Of a DNA stretch of 55,461 nucleotides, positions 8,293 through 15,902 are shown in pieces. The DNA lies in contig JAFEEF010000015.1 of the NCBI GenBank assembly GCA_018241265.1, positions 395-55,855 on the forward strand. The letters run 5' to 3'. Origin of the DNA: Pseudomonadota bacterium. Its GTDB lineage: Bacteria; Pseudomonadota; Gammaproteobacteria; Burkholderiales; Burkholderiaceae_C. Position 1 is the first letter of the stretch; the number at the start of each line of letters is the position of its first letter. A program made the translations under genes and the position numbers. The notes beneath the pieces were generated by a model that saw only the letters and a list, made by a program, of their open reading frames with translations, did no database searches and was not told the origin of the DNA.

Positions 8293-8760
8293 TCACAACC
8301 GATAGAGTTGACCGTTTTCCCACTTTACGCGATCTCCGACGCGCAGATCGTCGACGCGCTGGAAATCGACGGCACGCATCGAGCCGTCGTCGAAGCGGAC
8401 CGTCACGCGATAGATCTCGTCGTCGCGGCGCTGGCGCTGCTCGATGTTGTGGCCGACCACGGCGCCGGCGACGGCGCCGGCACCGGTCATCGCGGCGCGT
8501 CCCATGCCGGCACCGAACTGGTTGCCGATGACGCCGCCGAGCACCGCACCGAGGATCGCGCCGCCGCCCGCGGCATGCGACGCGACCGGCACGATATCGA
8601 TGGCCTGCACCTGGCCGAGCTGCCCGTACTGCGGCGCTTCGACCGGCGCGGGTGCGACGGCCACCGGTTCGACCCGCACCACGCGGCGTTCCGGCGCACA
8701 CGCCGACATCAGCGCGAGCGAGCCGAGAGAAAGACAGATGGCGACTTGGCGGAATTGCAT
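8293..8760 (-). CDS. Glycine-zipper 2TM-domain outer-membrane lipoprotein (SlyB/Rickettsia 17 kDa-like)
   Basis: A 155-residue exported lipoprotein. The start at 8760 is set by an AGGAGGG ribosome site directly upstream; an earlier in-frame start exists but has no such site. The signal peptide MQFRQVAICLSLGSLALMSAC ends in a lipobox (LMSAC), so Cys21 would be lipidated. A Gly/Ala-rich glycine zipper (AILGAVLGGVIGNQFGAGMG, about residues 65-110) would form a membrane hairpin. The C-terminal domain ends GDRVKWENGQLYRL. SlyB-type proteins support envelope integrity. A paralogue with the same C-terminal layout is at 12883-13593. It is followed closely by the DUF72 gene. Confidence 0.85.
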   Translation of the reverse strand: MQFRQVAICLSLGSLALMSACAPERRVVRVEPVAVAPAPVEAPQYGQLGQVQAIDIVPVASHAAGGGAILGAVLGGVIGNQFGAGMGRAAMTGAGAVAGAVVGHNIEQRQRRDDEIYRVTVRFDDGSMRAVDFQRVDDLRVGDRVKWENGQLYRL

Positions 8761-8952
8761 GATGCCCTCCTGGAGACAGTCCGATGCGGCGACGAGGCGC
8801 GCCGCGAGTGAGGGCTTCATCATCGCCACATGCCGAGCCGCCCGCATTCGGCGGGCGCTGCGTCGACCTGTCGGTTCGACCGCCGGAGGGGTGTAGGAGA
8901 GCGGCGCGCCGGACTAAGAAATGTCACGCCTGAGACGGCACGCTTGCTCCCG

Positions 8953-10965
8953 TCACGGGGCCTCTTTCAGGTTGCGGTCCAGGAAACGTTCGACACGTCC
9001 CCAGAAGTCGAGATCGGTCGCCTCGAGGAACCAGCCATGGCTCTCGGTCGGGTAGACGACCCATTCGACGTTCGGGTTGTGTTCCTTGACGGCGTCGCGG
9101 AACTTCGTGCCGTGTTCGAGCGGCACACGATAGTCCTGCCCGCCGTACGCCATCAGCAGCGGCCGCGTGATGCGCGCCGCCTGCTTGATCGGCGACGTGT
9201 CGGCGAGTTGCTGCGCGTCCTTCTCGGGGTCGCCGACCAGACGCGGCATGCCGTATCGCTTCCACTCCTCCGAGGTATCGCTCCAGTTGATCGAGTACAT
9301 CAGGTCGATGTCGGTCACGCCGACCCACTCGAAGCCGCAGCGATACAGGTCGGAATCGCGCACCAGGCCCATCAGCGTCGCGTAGCCGCCGTAACTCGCA
9401 CCGGCGATGCAGACACGCTTCGGATCCGCATAGCCCTGCTTGATGGCCCAGCGCGCCGCATCGGCGACGTCGTCCTGCATCGCCAGGCCCCATTGCTTCC
9501 AGCCGGCTCGAAAGAGCTTGTAGCCGAAGCCCGTGGTTCCGCGGAACTCGGGCTCGACGACCACGTAGCCGCGCGATGCGAGGAATTGCGAATCGGCATC
9601 CCACTCCCATTCACCGACGCGCGCGAACGGACCGCCGTGCACGAGCACCACCATGGGCGCCGGACCCTGCACGCCTGGCGGACGGGTCACGAAGGTCGGA
9701 ATCGCCAAGCCGTCGCGCGCCTTGAACGTCTGCAGATCCCGCTTGGCCATCCGTGCGGGATCGATCCACGGCCGCGACTCGATCATCTTCGACAGCGTCT
9801 TGGCCTCGGTGTCGTACAGGCGATAGATCGCCGGCTGCCTGTCCGACCACGACTTGACCAGTACCGTCTTCGGATCGGCACAAAGGCCGCAGTCGAGGAT
9901 ATTGACCGTGCCCGGCAGCGCTGCATCGACGTCGACCTGGATCTTCTTCATACGCGCGTCGAACCAGTGCGTACCGCGCGCGTCCGACAGATAGGAGATG
10001 CCGAGCAGGCGGTCTCCCGCACCGCTGCGCAGGCTGCCCTTGAAGTCGTAGCCATCGAGCGCCATGAGGGTCTGCGCGCCGGCGTCCGGATGCTCGAGGT
10101 CGATCCGCAGCAGGGATGTCGTGTCGCCGCCCTTGGCGTCGTATCCTTCGGCATAGAGCTTGCCGTCGCCGAGGACGCGCAGCAGATCGAGGCTCCGACC
10201 GCCCGATTCGTAGAGGTCGTAGTCGCGTATCTGCACCCAGGGGCCGTCTGCCTTCGCCCGGACATAAATCCGACCGCGCCCCTCAACCTCGGCGTAGGCG
10301 GCTCTGGGATTGCCATCGCCATCGAGCGCCCAGCCGAACACGTGATCCGGCGCGCCGGCGCTGATCGAACGCAGGTTCCCGGTCACGGTATTCAGGCGCA
10401 GCAGCACCGATCCCAGGGGTTCCCGGTTGTTGCCCCAGTTGAAGCGCTGGACGATGACATCGTCCGACCCGTCGCGCAGCGTCGAGAACAGACGGTGGTT
10501 GGGCGCCAGCTCGTGATCGACGCCGGATGTCGGGCCACCGGTTTTATCCACCAGTCCCGGGAATTCGTTCTTGACGAGACGGCGCAGCGACGTGCCGTCG
10601 CGCGCCGCCATGAACAGCCCGCTCCCGCGTTGCTGCGCGCCGGTCAGCAGTCGGTCGACCACCGAGAACACCAAGCGGTCGTCGTTGACCCAGGCGATGC
10701 CGATGACGTCGACGTCGGAAAACCCTGCGACCGGCTTCGATTTCGACAGGTCGTTCAGATCGACGACCACGAGGCGCTGGCGATTGTCCGGCGGCCCCGG
10801 CTGCGTCAACGCGATGTAACGCCCGGACGGCGAAACGACCGCCGATGTGACGTTCGAGCGCTTGAAGAAGTTGCCGATCGGCACGGGCTCGGCCGCCTGC
10901 ACCTGCGTGCCGGCGATCGCCACGCCGAACGACATCCACAGGATCCGAGCGAATCTTTTCCACAT
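8953..10965 (-). CDS. S9 family prolyl oligopeptidase / dipeptidyl aminopeptidase, secreted
   Basis: A 670-residue periplasmic serine peptidase. The start at 10965 gives a good signal peptide (basic MWKRFAR, hydrophobic core, cut after VQA at about residue 24) and is preceded by a GGAA ribosome site. Residues of about 30-400 form a beta-propeller; YIALTQPGPP and YLSDARGTHW are blade segments. The C-terminal alpha/beta-hydrolase domain holds the triad: Ser524 (GASYGGY), Asp611 (GGQDYRVP) and His643 (ESHGW). It should cleave short peptides at the N-terminal side, as in dipeptidyl peptidase or acylaminoacyl peptidase. The gene stands alone, 110 bp from the CorA-type gene on the same strand. Confidence 0.9.
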   Translation of the reverse strand: MWKRFARILWMSFGVAIAGTQVQAAEPVPIGNFFKRSNVTSAVVSPSGRYIALTQPGPPDNRQRLVVVDLNDLSKSKPVAGFSDVDVIGIAWVNDDRLVFSVVDRLLTGAQQRGSGLFMAARDGTSLRRLVKNEFPGLVDKTGGPTSGVDHELAPNHRLFSTLRDGSDDVIVQRFNWGNNREPLGSVLLRLNTVTGNLRSISAGAPDHVFGWALDGDGNPRAAYAEVEGRGRIYVRAKADGPWVQIRDYDLYESGGRSLDLLRVLGDGKLYAEGYDAKGGDTTSLLRIDLEHPDAGAQTLMALDGYDFKGSLRSGAGDRLLGISYLSDARGTHWFDARMKKIQVDVDAALPGTVNILDCGLCADPKTVLVKSWSDRQPAIYRLYDTEAKTLSKMIESRPWIDPARMAKRDLQTFKARDGLAIPTFVTRPPGVQGPAPMVVLVHGGPFARVGEWEWDADSQFLASRGYVVVEPEFRGTTGFGYKLFRAGWKQWGLAMQDDVADAARWAIKQGYADPKRVCIAGASYGGYATLMGLVRDSDLYRCGFEWVGVTDIDLMYSINWSDTSEEWKRYGMPRLVGDPEKDAQQLADTSPIKQAARITRPLLMAYGGQDYRVPLEHGTKFRDAVKEHNPNVEWVVYPTESHGWFLEATDLDFWGRVERFLDRNLKEAP

Positions 10966-11075
10966 ATCAAATTTCCATTCAAGCAAGCATGCCGATTTTG
11001 CCGACTCGAGAAAGTCGGCGCGCCCTCTTCCATGCGCCAAGCGTCACGCCGACATCGCATTCGTGCGGCGCGCCG

Positions 11076-12791
11076 TCACTCCGGCACGCTGCGCCACACC
11101 GCCGCCAGCGCCTTGCACTTCATCCACCACGACAGCCGCTCGTCGGACAGCGCATCGAGGAAGTCGGACAGCCGCTTCGACTTGGCCATCGTGTAGAACG
11201 TCAGCACGGTCGTGATCACGAAGACGATCGCGAAGATCCAGAGGCGCCGGCCCATCGGCGAATCGGCTTCGGCCATCAGGTTCATGCCGAGGAAGCCGGT
11301 CGTCACGGTGCCGACCAGACCGAGGATCGTCACGACCGTCAGCCGCACCACCGTGTTGGCCTGGCGGCGCAGGCTGTCGGCGTCGAGGTAGCTGTTCATC
11401 TCGGCGATGCGCTCCTTGACCTCGACATAGAGCGGGTCGAGGCCGAGATGCGTCACGCACAAGTGGAACAGCGCACGCACCTGCGCCTGCTCGGACACTT
11501 CGTGGAACCAGTAGCGGTGCGTGAAGCGCAGGAAGCCTTCGAAGCTGCCGCGGATCGCGCGCTTGAAGCGCCGCACGCTGGCGGCGTCGCCGACGTTGAG
11601 TTCGCGCAGCGCCTCGACCAGGCGGTCCGATGCCATCAGCAGCGCCGCCTTCTGGAAATGCGCGATCAGGAACAGCAGGAAGTGCTGATGCCGGAACTGC
11701 GCCAGCACGCCTCGGTCGCCGCAACCGTAGAACTGCGAGCGCGCGTCGCCCACCACGATCAGCGCATGACCGCTGCACAGATAACGCGTGTGCGGCGCGG
11801 CGCCGGCATTGACCCAGAAGCGGTCGTAGCAGAAGCGCTCCTCGAAGTCGGCGAGATGGCGCTCGGCGTAGGGCAGCATCTCGCCGTCGTCGGCGAGCGC
11901 CTCGGTGTTGGCGTCGCCCGCGCCGGTGACGAGGCCGAGGCGGATGAAGTCGGCGCGGCTCAGCGCACGCGGATCGTCGAGCGCCAGATAGGCCATCAAC
12001 GGCATCCGGTAGTACTCGATCTGCCGGAAGCGCAGCGCACCCGGCTCTTCGGAGTGGTCGCTGACGAGCGGGGACAGCAGATAGGCCCAGTGCGCCGCGA
12101 TGCGCGGCGCGCGGTGCTCGGCGACGTGCGCGAGAAACGCATCGCGCTGCTGCGCGTCGGACGCCGCGAGCACGGCGCCATGCGCGTCCAGCCATTCGAC
12201 CGAGGCCATGCTGTGCATGGGCTGGCCATGGGCATCCCAGCCTGACGGATAGCCGCGACCGAAGCGATACATCACCTCCTGCGCTTGCGCCAGGGTCAAT
12301 GCCTCGGCGCCGATCTCGACGCTCAGCAGCACGACGTCGACATCGAAGAAGAAATGCAGGTCGACGTGGATGACGTCCAGCGTGATCGGCGTGTCGCCGG
12401 GACGCGCGACGACGCGCACCTCGCGCACGTCGTGCCGGCAGAAGACCCGCATCGGCGAGCCGGCATCGGCGGCGGCGCCGTCGGCATCACGGCGCTTGCG
12501 GCCGTCGCCGTAGAGAAAGCGCTGCACGTACGGCAGGAAGGTGACGAATTCGTTGTAGTGGCGCTCGTGGAAGCGCCCGCCGTCGCCGGTGAACTCGTCG
12601 ACCACCTCATGCCACGGAGACGCCGATCCGAGTTCGCGCAGCACCTGCCAGGGCGTCCGGTGGCGCGGTGCTCCGGGCTCGGGCATCAAGCGCAATGGCC
12701 ACAAGAGGATCTGCCGGAAGTGCGCGGCGACCGGCGCACGCGAGCGGCTGCCGGCCATCGGCCGCGGAGCGGCATCGACGTTGGTCGTCAT
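11076..12791 (-). CDS. CorA-like divalent cation transporter family protein
   Basis: A 571-residue protein with a long cytoplasmic N-terminal domain and two C-terminal membrane helices, the CorA/Mrs2/ZntB layout. The selectivity motif GMN is present at residues 502-504 (FLGMNLMAE) at the end of the first helix (about 475-501), and the second helix (about 512-535) follows. It is much longer than classical CorA (about 320 residues). It also has an unusual 30-residue tail after the last helix (KSKRLSDFLDALSDERLSWW), so function as a Mg or Co importer is inferred from the GMN core only. The start at 12791 is chosen over an upstream in-frame codon because family-like sequence begins soon after. 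No partner genes are seen. Confidence 0.8.
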   Translation of the reverse strand: MTTNVDAAPRPMAGSRSRAPVAAHFRQILLWPLRLMPEPGAPRHRTPWQVLRELGSASPWHEVVDEFTGDGGRFHERHYNEFVTFLPYVQRFLYGDGRKRRDADGAAADAGSPMRVFCRHDVREVRVVARPGDTPITLDVIHVDLHFFFDVDVVLLSVEIGAEALTLAQAQEVMYRFGRGYPSGWDAHGQPMHSMASVEWLDAHGAVLAASDAQQRDAFLAHVAEHRAPRIAAHWAYLLSPLVSDHSEEPGALRFRQIEYYRMPLMAYLALDDPRALSRADFIRLGLVTGAGDANTEALADDGEMLPYAERHLADFEERFCYDRFWVNAGAAPHTRYLCSGHALIVVGDARSQFYGCGDRGVLAQFRHQHFLLFLIAHFQKAALLMASDRLVEALRELNVGDAASVRRFKRAIRGSFEGFLRFTHRYWFHEVSEQAQVRALFHLCVTHLGLDPLYVEVKERIAEMNSYLDADSLRRQANTVVRLTVVTILGLVGTVTTGFLGMNLMAEADSPMGRRLWIFAIVFVITTVLTFYTMAKSKRLSDFLDALSDERLSWWMKCKALAAVWRSVPE

Positions 12792-12882
12792 GACGCCGGA
12801 GTGTAGGCAGGCCGATGCCGGGGTGCACGCGGGCAACCCCGGTACATGACCGGCCGAGGCCGGGCAGAAGCCGGGCCGGGCG

Positions 12883-13593
12883 TCAGGCCGGGTGGATGCG
12901 GCCGTTCTCGATGCGCACGCGGTCGCCCACGTGCAAGCCGTTCAGGCTGCCCTCCTGGATCGTCCGGTAGTGGCCGTTGTCGAGGCGGACGCTGACGCGG
13001 TAGCCGACGATCGTGTCGCCCCGGTTGCGCTCGATGTGGTTGCCGACCACGGCGCCGCCGACCGCGCCGAGCGCCGTCGTGGCGACGCGGCCGCGGCCGC
13101 CGCCGAGCGTATTGCCCAGCACGCCGCCGACCACGCCGCCGATCACGGCACCGGCGCCGCTCGGTTTCGGATGGGCATGAACCGCCTCGATGCCGGAAAC
13201 CTCGCCGAGGTCTCCGCGGACCGCAACCACCGGTGCCGCCGGCGCAGGGGCCTCGACGACCGGTGCCGCTTGGGCGACGACGGGTGCAGGGGCCGGGGCG
13301 GGCAGCGGCGCCGGGACCGGCGCGGGTGCCGCGGGCACGGGCTGAGCCGTCGCGACGGCAGGCGCAGGCGCCGGCGTGGCCGGATTGACAGTCGGCGGAG
13401 GTGGCGTGCCGTCGTTCGGTGCGGGCGCTGTCGTCGCTGCGGCGGTCGTGGGCGCGGCCGGCGCGGCCGCGGAACCGCCTTGCGGGCCACAGCCCCCCAG
13501 ACCCACCAGAGCCAGCGATGCGGCGAGCGCGCCGATGGCCAAAGTCAGGCGGCTCGGAGGGGTCAGACCGTTCGGCCGATGAATGGTGCGCAT
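12883..13593 (-). CDS. Glycine-zipper lipoprotein with Pro/Ala-rich linker
   Basis: A 236-residue exported lipoprotein. The ATG at 13593 has an AGGAG site seven bases upstream. The signal peptide ends in LVGLGGC (lipobox). Next come about 100 residues of low-complexity Ala/Pro sequence, probably a flexible periplasmic tether. A glycine zipper (about residues 155-200: GAVIGGVVGGVLGNTLGGG) follows, and then a C-terminal domain ending GDRVRIENGRIHPA. That end mirrors the shorter lipoprotein at 8293-8760. The linker would let the zipper reach through the periplasm or peptidoglycan. It is divergent from the 57-aa protein at 13849, with two palindromes between them. Confidence 0.82.
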   Translation of the reverse strand: MRTIHRPNGLTPPSRLTLAIGALAASLALVGLGGCGPQGGSAAAPAAPTTAAATTAPAPNDGTPPPPTVNPATPAPAPAVATAQPVPAAPAPVPAPLPAPAPAPVVAQAAPVVEAPAPAAPVVAVRGDLGEVSGIEAVHAHPKPSGAGAVIGGVVGGVLGNTLGGGRGRVATTALGAVGGAVVGNHIERNRGDTIVGYRVSVRLDNGHYRTIQEGSLNGLHVGDRVRIENGRIHPA

Positions 13594-13599
13594 GTTCAA

Positions 13600-13848
13600 G
13601 CTCCTCTTGTTCTGTGCCCGCGGGCAACACGCTCATCTTGCGCCGTCGGCGCATCGGCAGTCTGCCCGACCACGTTGCCGGCCGTTGTAGTCCGCGAGCA
13701 ACCGGATGTGTCGGATTTCACCGACAGCGACGGCTCGCATGACCAGGCGTAGGACGCGCCCTACTACAGGTCGCAACACTTGCCGATAAGACTGCAACGG
13801 CGCGCCATCGAAGATTTCGACAGCCCGCCGAAAACGATGGAGGCAGAC
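13600..13848. promoter_or_regulatory. Divergent control region with two short palindromes
   Basis: This 249-bp gap separates the glycine-zipper lipoprotein gene (minus) from the 57-aa protein gene (plus). It holds two inverted repeats of the same form. TGTCGG, 6 bases, CCGACA lies at 13709-13726. GTAGG, 6 bases, CCTAC lies at 13749-13764. Their centres are 39 bp apart, close to four helical turns. They look like paired operator sites for one dimeric regulator; this is inferred from shape only. A related GTCGG-N5-CCGAC repeat and a TGTAGG half-site occur at 28816-28839. No gene is evident inside the gap. Confidence 0.4.
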
Positions 13849-14022
13849 ATGGCAGACGACCACAACGACTGGGTGCAGGACCTGAAGCGCTGGGTGCAGA
13901 ACGGCTTGCGCAACCACGCTGACGGCGACGATGCCGCCGATGCCGTCGGCTACGAAGCCGCCGACCCGGCGCTGCTCGCGCGCCAGTGGCCGGACGCTCC
14001 GTCGGCGATCGGCGTGCACTGA
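13849..14022 (+). CDS. Small acidic hypothetical protein (57 aa)
   Basis: I do not recognise this protein. It starts MADDHNDWVQDLKRWVQ and continues with an Asp/Ala-rich middle (DGDDAADAVGYEAADP). The start at 13849 is chosen because GGAGG sits six bases upstream; the ATG at 13837 lies before that site. It has no signal peptide or membrane segment. The first 20 residues could form an amphipathic helix with two WVQ repeats eight residues apart. It is transcribed away from the lipoprotein gene, across a control region with two palindromes, and ends 18 bp before the convergent carboxyltransferase gene. A role in the same envelope or stress response is only a guess. Confidence 0.6.
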   Translation: MADDHNDWVQDLKRWVQNGLRNHADGDDAADAVGYEAADPALLARQWPDAPSAIGVH

Positions 14023-14040
14023 ACAAGTCACCAAGCGCAG

Positions 14041-15867
14041 TCACCAGGGATCGACATAGCGCACGCCGGGTTCGGCGATGCGTGCCGATGCGAGTCCTTG
14101 CACCAGCCAGCGGCGTGTCTCGGCGGGATCGATGACCGCATCGATCTCCAGCGTCGCAGCCATTTCGACCGCCTTGCCGTTCGCATATTGCTCATCGAGC
14201 AGCCGGCGGAACAGCGCATCGCGCTCCGCCCCCGCAGACACGGCCTCGAGTTCGCGGCGATAGCCGAGCCGCACGGCTCCTTCGAGTCCCATCGCACCGA
14301 ACTCGCCGCTCGGCCAGGCGACCGTCGCGACCGGCGCGTGGAACCCGCCGCCGGTCATCGCCATCGCGCCGAGCCCATAGCCCTTGCGCACGACGACCGC
14401 GAACAGCGGCACGCGCAAGCGCGCGCCCACGACGAACATCCGGCTGACATGGCGCACCTGCGCCTGCGCCTCGGCGTCCGGCCCGACCATGAAGCCCGGC
14501 GTGTCGACGAACGAGACGATCGGCAGCCCATGCACGTCGCACAGCTGCATGAAGCGCGCCGCCTTGTCGGCCGCATCGGCGTCGATCGCGCCGCCGAGAT
14601 GCAGCGGGTTGCTCGCGATGACACCGACCGGCCGGCCTTCGATGCGCGCCAGCGCCGTCAGCACGCCGACGCCGAAGCCGGCGCGCAACTCGAGCAGCGA
14701 CGCGCGATCGCAGACGCCGGCGAGCACGTCGCGCATCGCATAGGAGCGCAGCCGGTTCTCGGGCAGCGCGTCGCGCAGCGTCAGCGCATCGGGCGCTTCC
14801 CAGGCCGCGGTGCGGCCCTGGAAGTAGCTCAGGTAGCGGCGTGCGGCGGCGACCGCCTCCGCTTCGTCCGCGACCAGCACGTCGATCACGCCGTTGCGGG
14901 CCTGCTCGGCGCTCGGTCCGATCTGCTCGGGCTTGAACACGCCGAGGCCGCCGCCCTCGACCATCGCCGGGCCGCCCATGCCGATGTTGCTGCCGGCGGT
15001 CGCGATGATCACGTCGCAGCAGCCGAGCAGCGCCGCGTTGCCGGCGAAGCAGCGCCCGGCCGCGATGCCGACCAGCGGCACTTGGCCGCTCAGCCGCGCA
15101 TGGCTGGCGAAGGTCGGCACGTGCAGGCCGGCCAGCACGGCAGCGTCGACGTCGCCCGGCCGACCGCCGCCGCCCTCGGCGAACAGCACGACCGGCAGGC
15201 GCTGCGCGAGCGCGATGCCGAGCATGCGGTCGGTCTTCTGGTGGTTGCGCATCCCTTGCGTGCCGGCGAGCACGGTGGCGTCGTAGGCCATCACGACGCA
15301 GCGCGCCCGGTCGGGACCGAAGGCTGCGCCGTTGACGCCGCCGATGCCGGTCACCATTCCGTCGGCCGGCGTGTTGCGCATCAGGTCGTCGGCGCTGCGC
15401 CGGCTGCGCTGCGCGGCGACCGCGAGCGCGCCGTATTCGACGAAGCTGCCGGCGTCGCACAGGTCGGCGATGTTCTCGCGCGCAGTGCGCAGGCCGAGCG
15501 CGTGGCGCCGCGCCACCGCCTCGGGGCGTTCGGCATCGAGCGTCCAGGCGTGGCGCGCGATCAACTCGGCGAGGTCGGCGCGCAGGCTGCGCTCCGGCGC
15601 GGGGTCGGTGGCCACGTGAACCGGCGCCGCGGCGCGGTCGGACGGCGCGAGCTCGACCAGCAGATCGCCCTCCTCCACCGTCTCGCCCACCCGCGCCGCC
15701 ACGGCGATGACGCGCATCGCGGCATCGGCGCGCAGCTCGTGCTCCATCTTCATCGCCTCGAGCACCACGAGCGTCTGCCCGGCGTCGACCTGCTCGCCGG
15801 CGGATACCGCGATCTCGACCACCGTGGCCGCCATGGGCGCCAGAACCCGTCCGCTCGTCTGCGCCAT
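14041..15867 (-). CDS. Acyl-CoA carboxylase: N-terminal biotinyl domain fused to carboxyltransferase
   Basis: A 608-residue protein. Residues of about 1-75 form a biotinyl carrier domain with the biotin-attachment motif EAMKMEH (the Lys is modified). Residues of about 100-600 form a complete carboxyltransferase: the first half has VLAGTQGMRNHQKTDRM and GGGGRPGD, and the second has SFVDTPGFMVG and GGGFHAP. It would move carboxybiotin to an acyl-CoA such as acetyl-, propionyl- or geranyl-type CoA; the substrate is unknown. An AAGGAGG ribosome site seven bases before the ATG fixes the start. The open frame runs on upstream only as an antisense-like artefact of the next gene. No biotin carboxylase gene is in the window, so the partner must lie elsewhere. 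Confidence 0.85.
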   Translation of the reverse strand: MAQTSGRVLAPMAATVVEIAVSAGEQVDAGQTLVVLEAMKMEHELRADAAMRVIAVAARVGETVEEGDLLVELAPSDRAAAPVHVATDPAPERSLRADLAELIARHAWTLDAERPEAVARRHALGLRTARENIADLCDAGSFVEYGALAVAAQRSRRSADDLMRNTPADGMVTGIGGVNGAAFGPDRARCVVMAYDATVLAGTQGMRNHQKTDRMLGIALAQRLPVVLFAEGGGGRPGDVDAAVLAGLHVPTFASHARLSGQVPLVGIAAGRCFAGNAALLGCCDVIIATAGSNIGMGGPAMVEGGGLGVFKPEQIGPSAEQARNGVIDVLVADEAEAVAAARRYLSYFQGRTAAWEAPDALTLRDALPENRLRSYAMRDVLAGVCDRASLLELRAGFGVGVLTALARIEGRPVGVIASNPLHLGGAIDADAADKAARFMQLCDVHGLPIVSFVDTPGFMVGPDAEAQAQVRHVSRMFVVGARLRVPLFAVVVRKGYGLGAMAMTGGGFHAPVATVAWPSGEFGAMGLEGAVRLGYRRELEAVSAGAERDALFRRLLDEQYANGKAVEMAATLEIDAVIDPAETRRWLVQGLASARIAEPGVRYVDPW

Positions 15868-15902
15868 GCGCTCGCCTCCTTGCAAGCGCCGGACTGTAGA
15901 CG

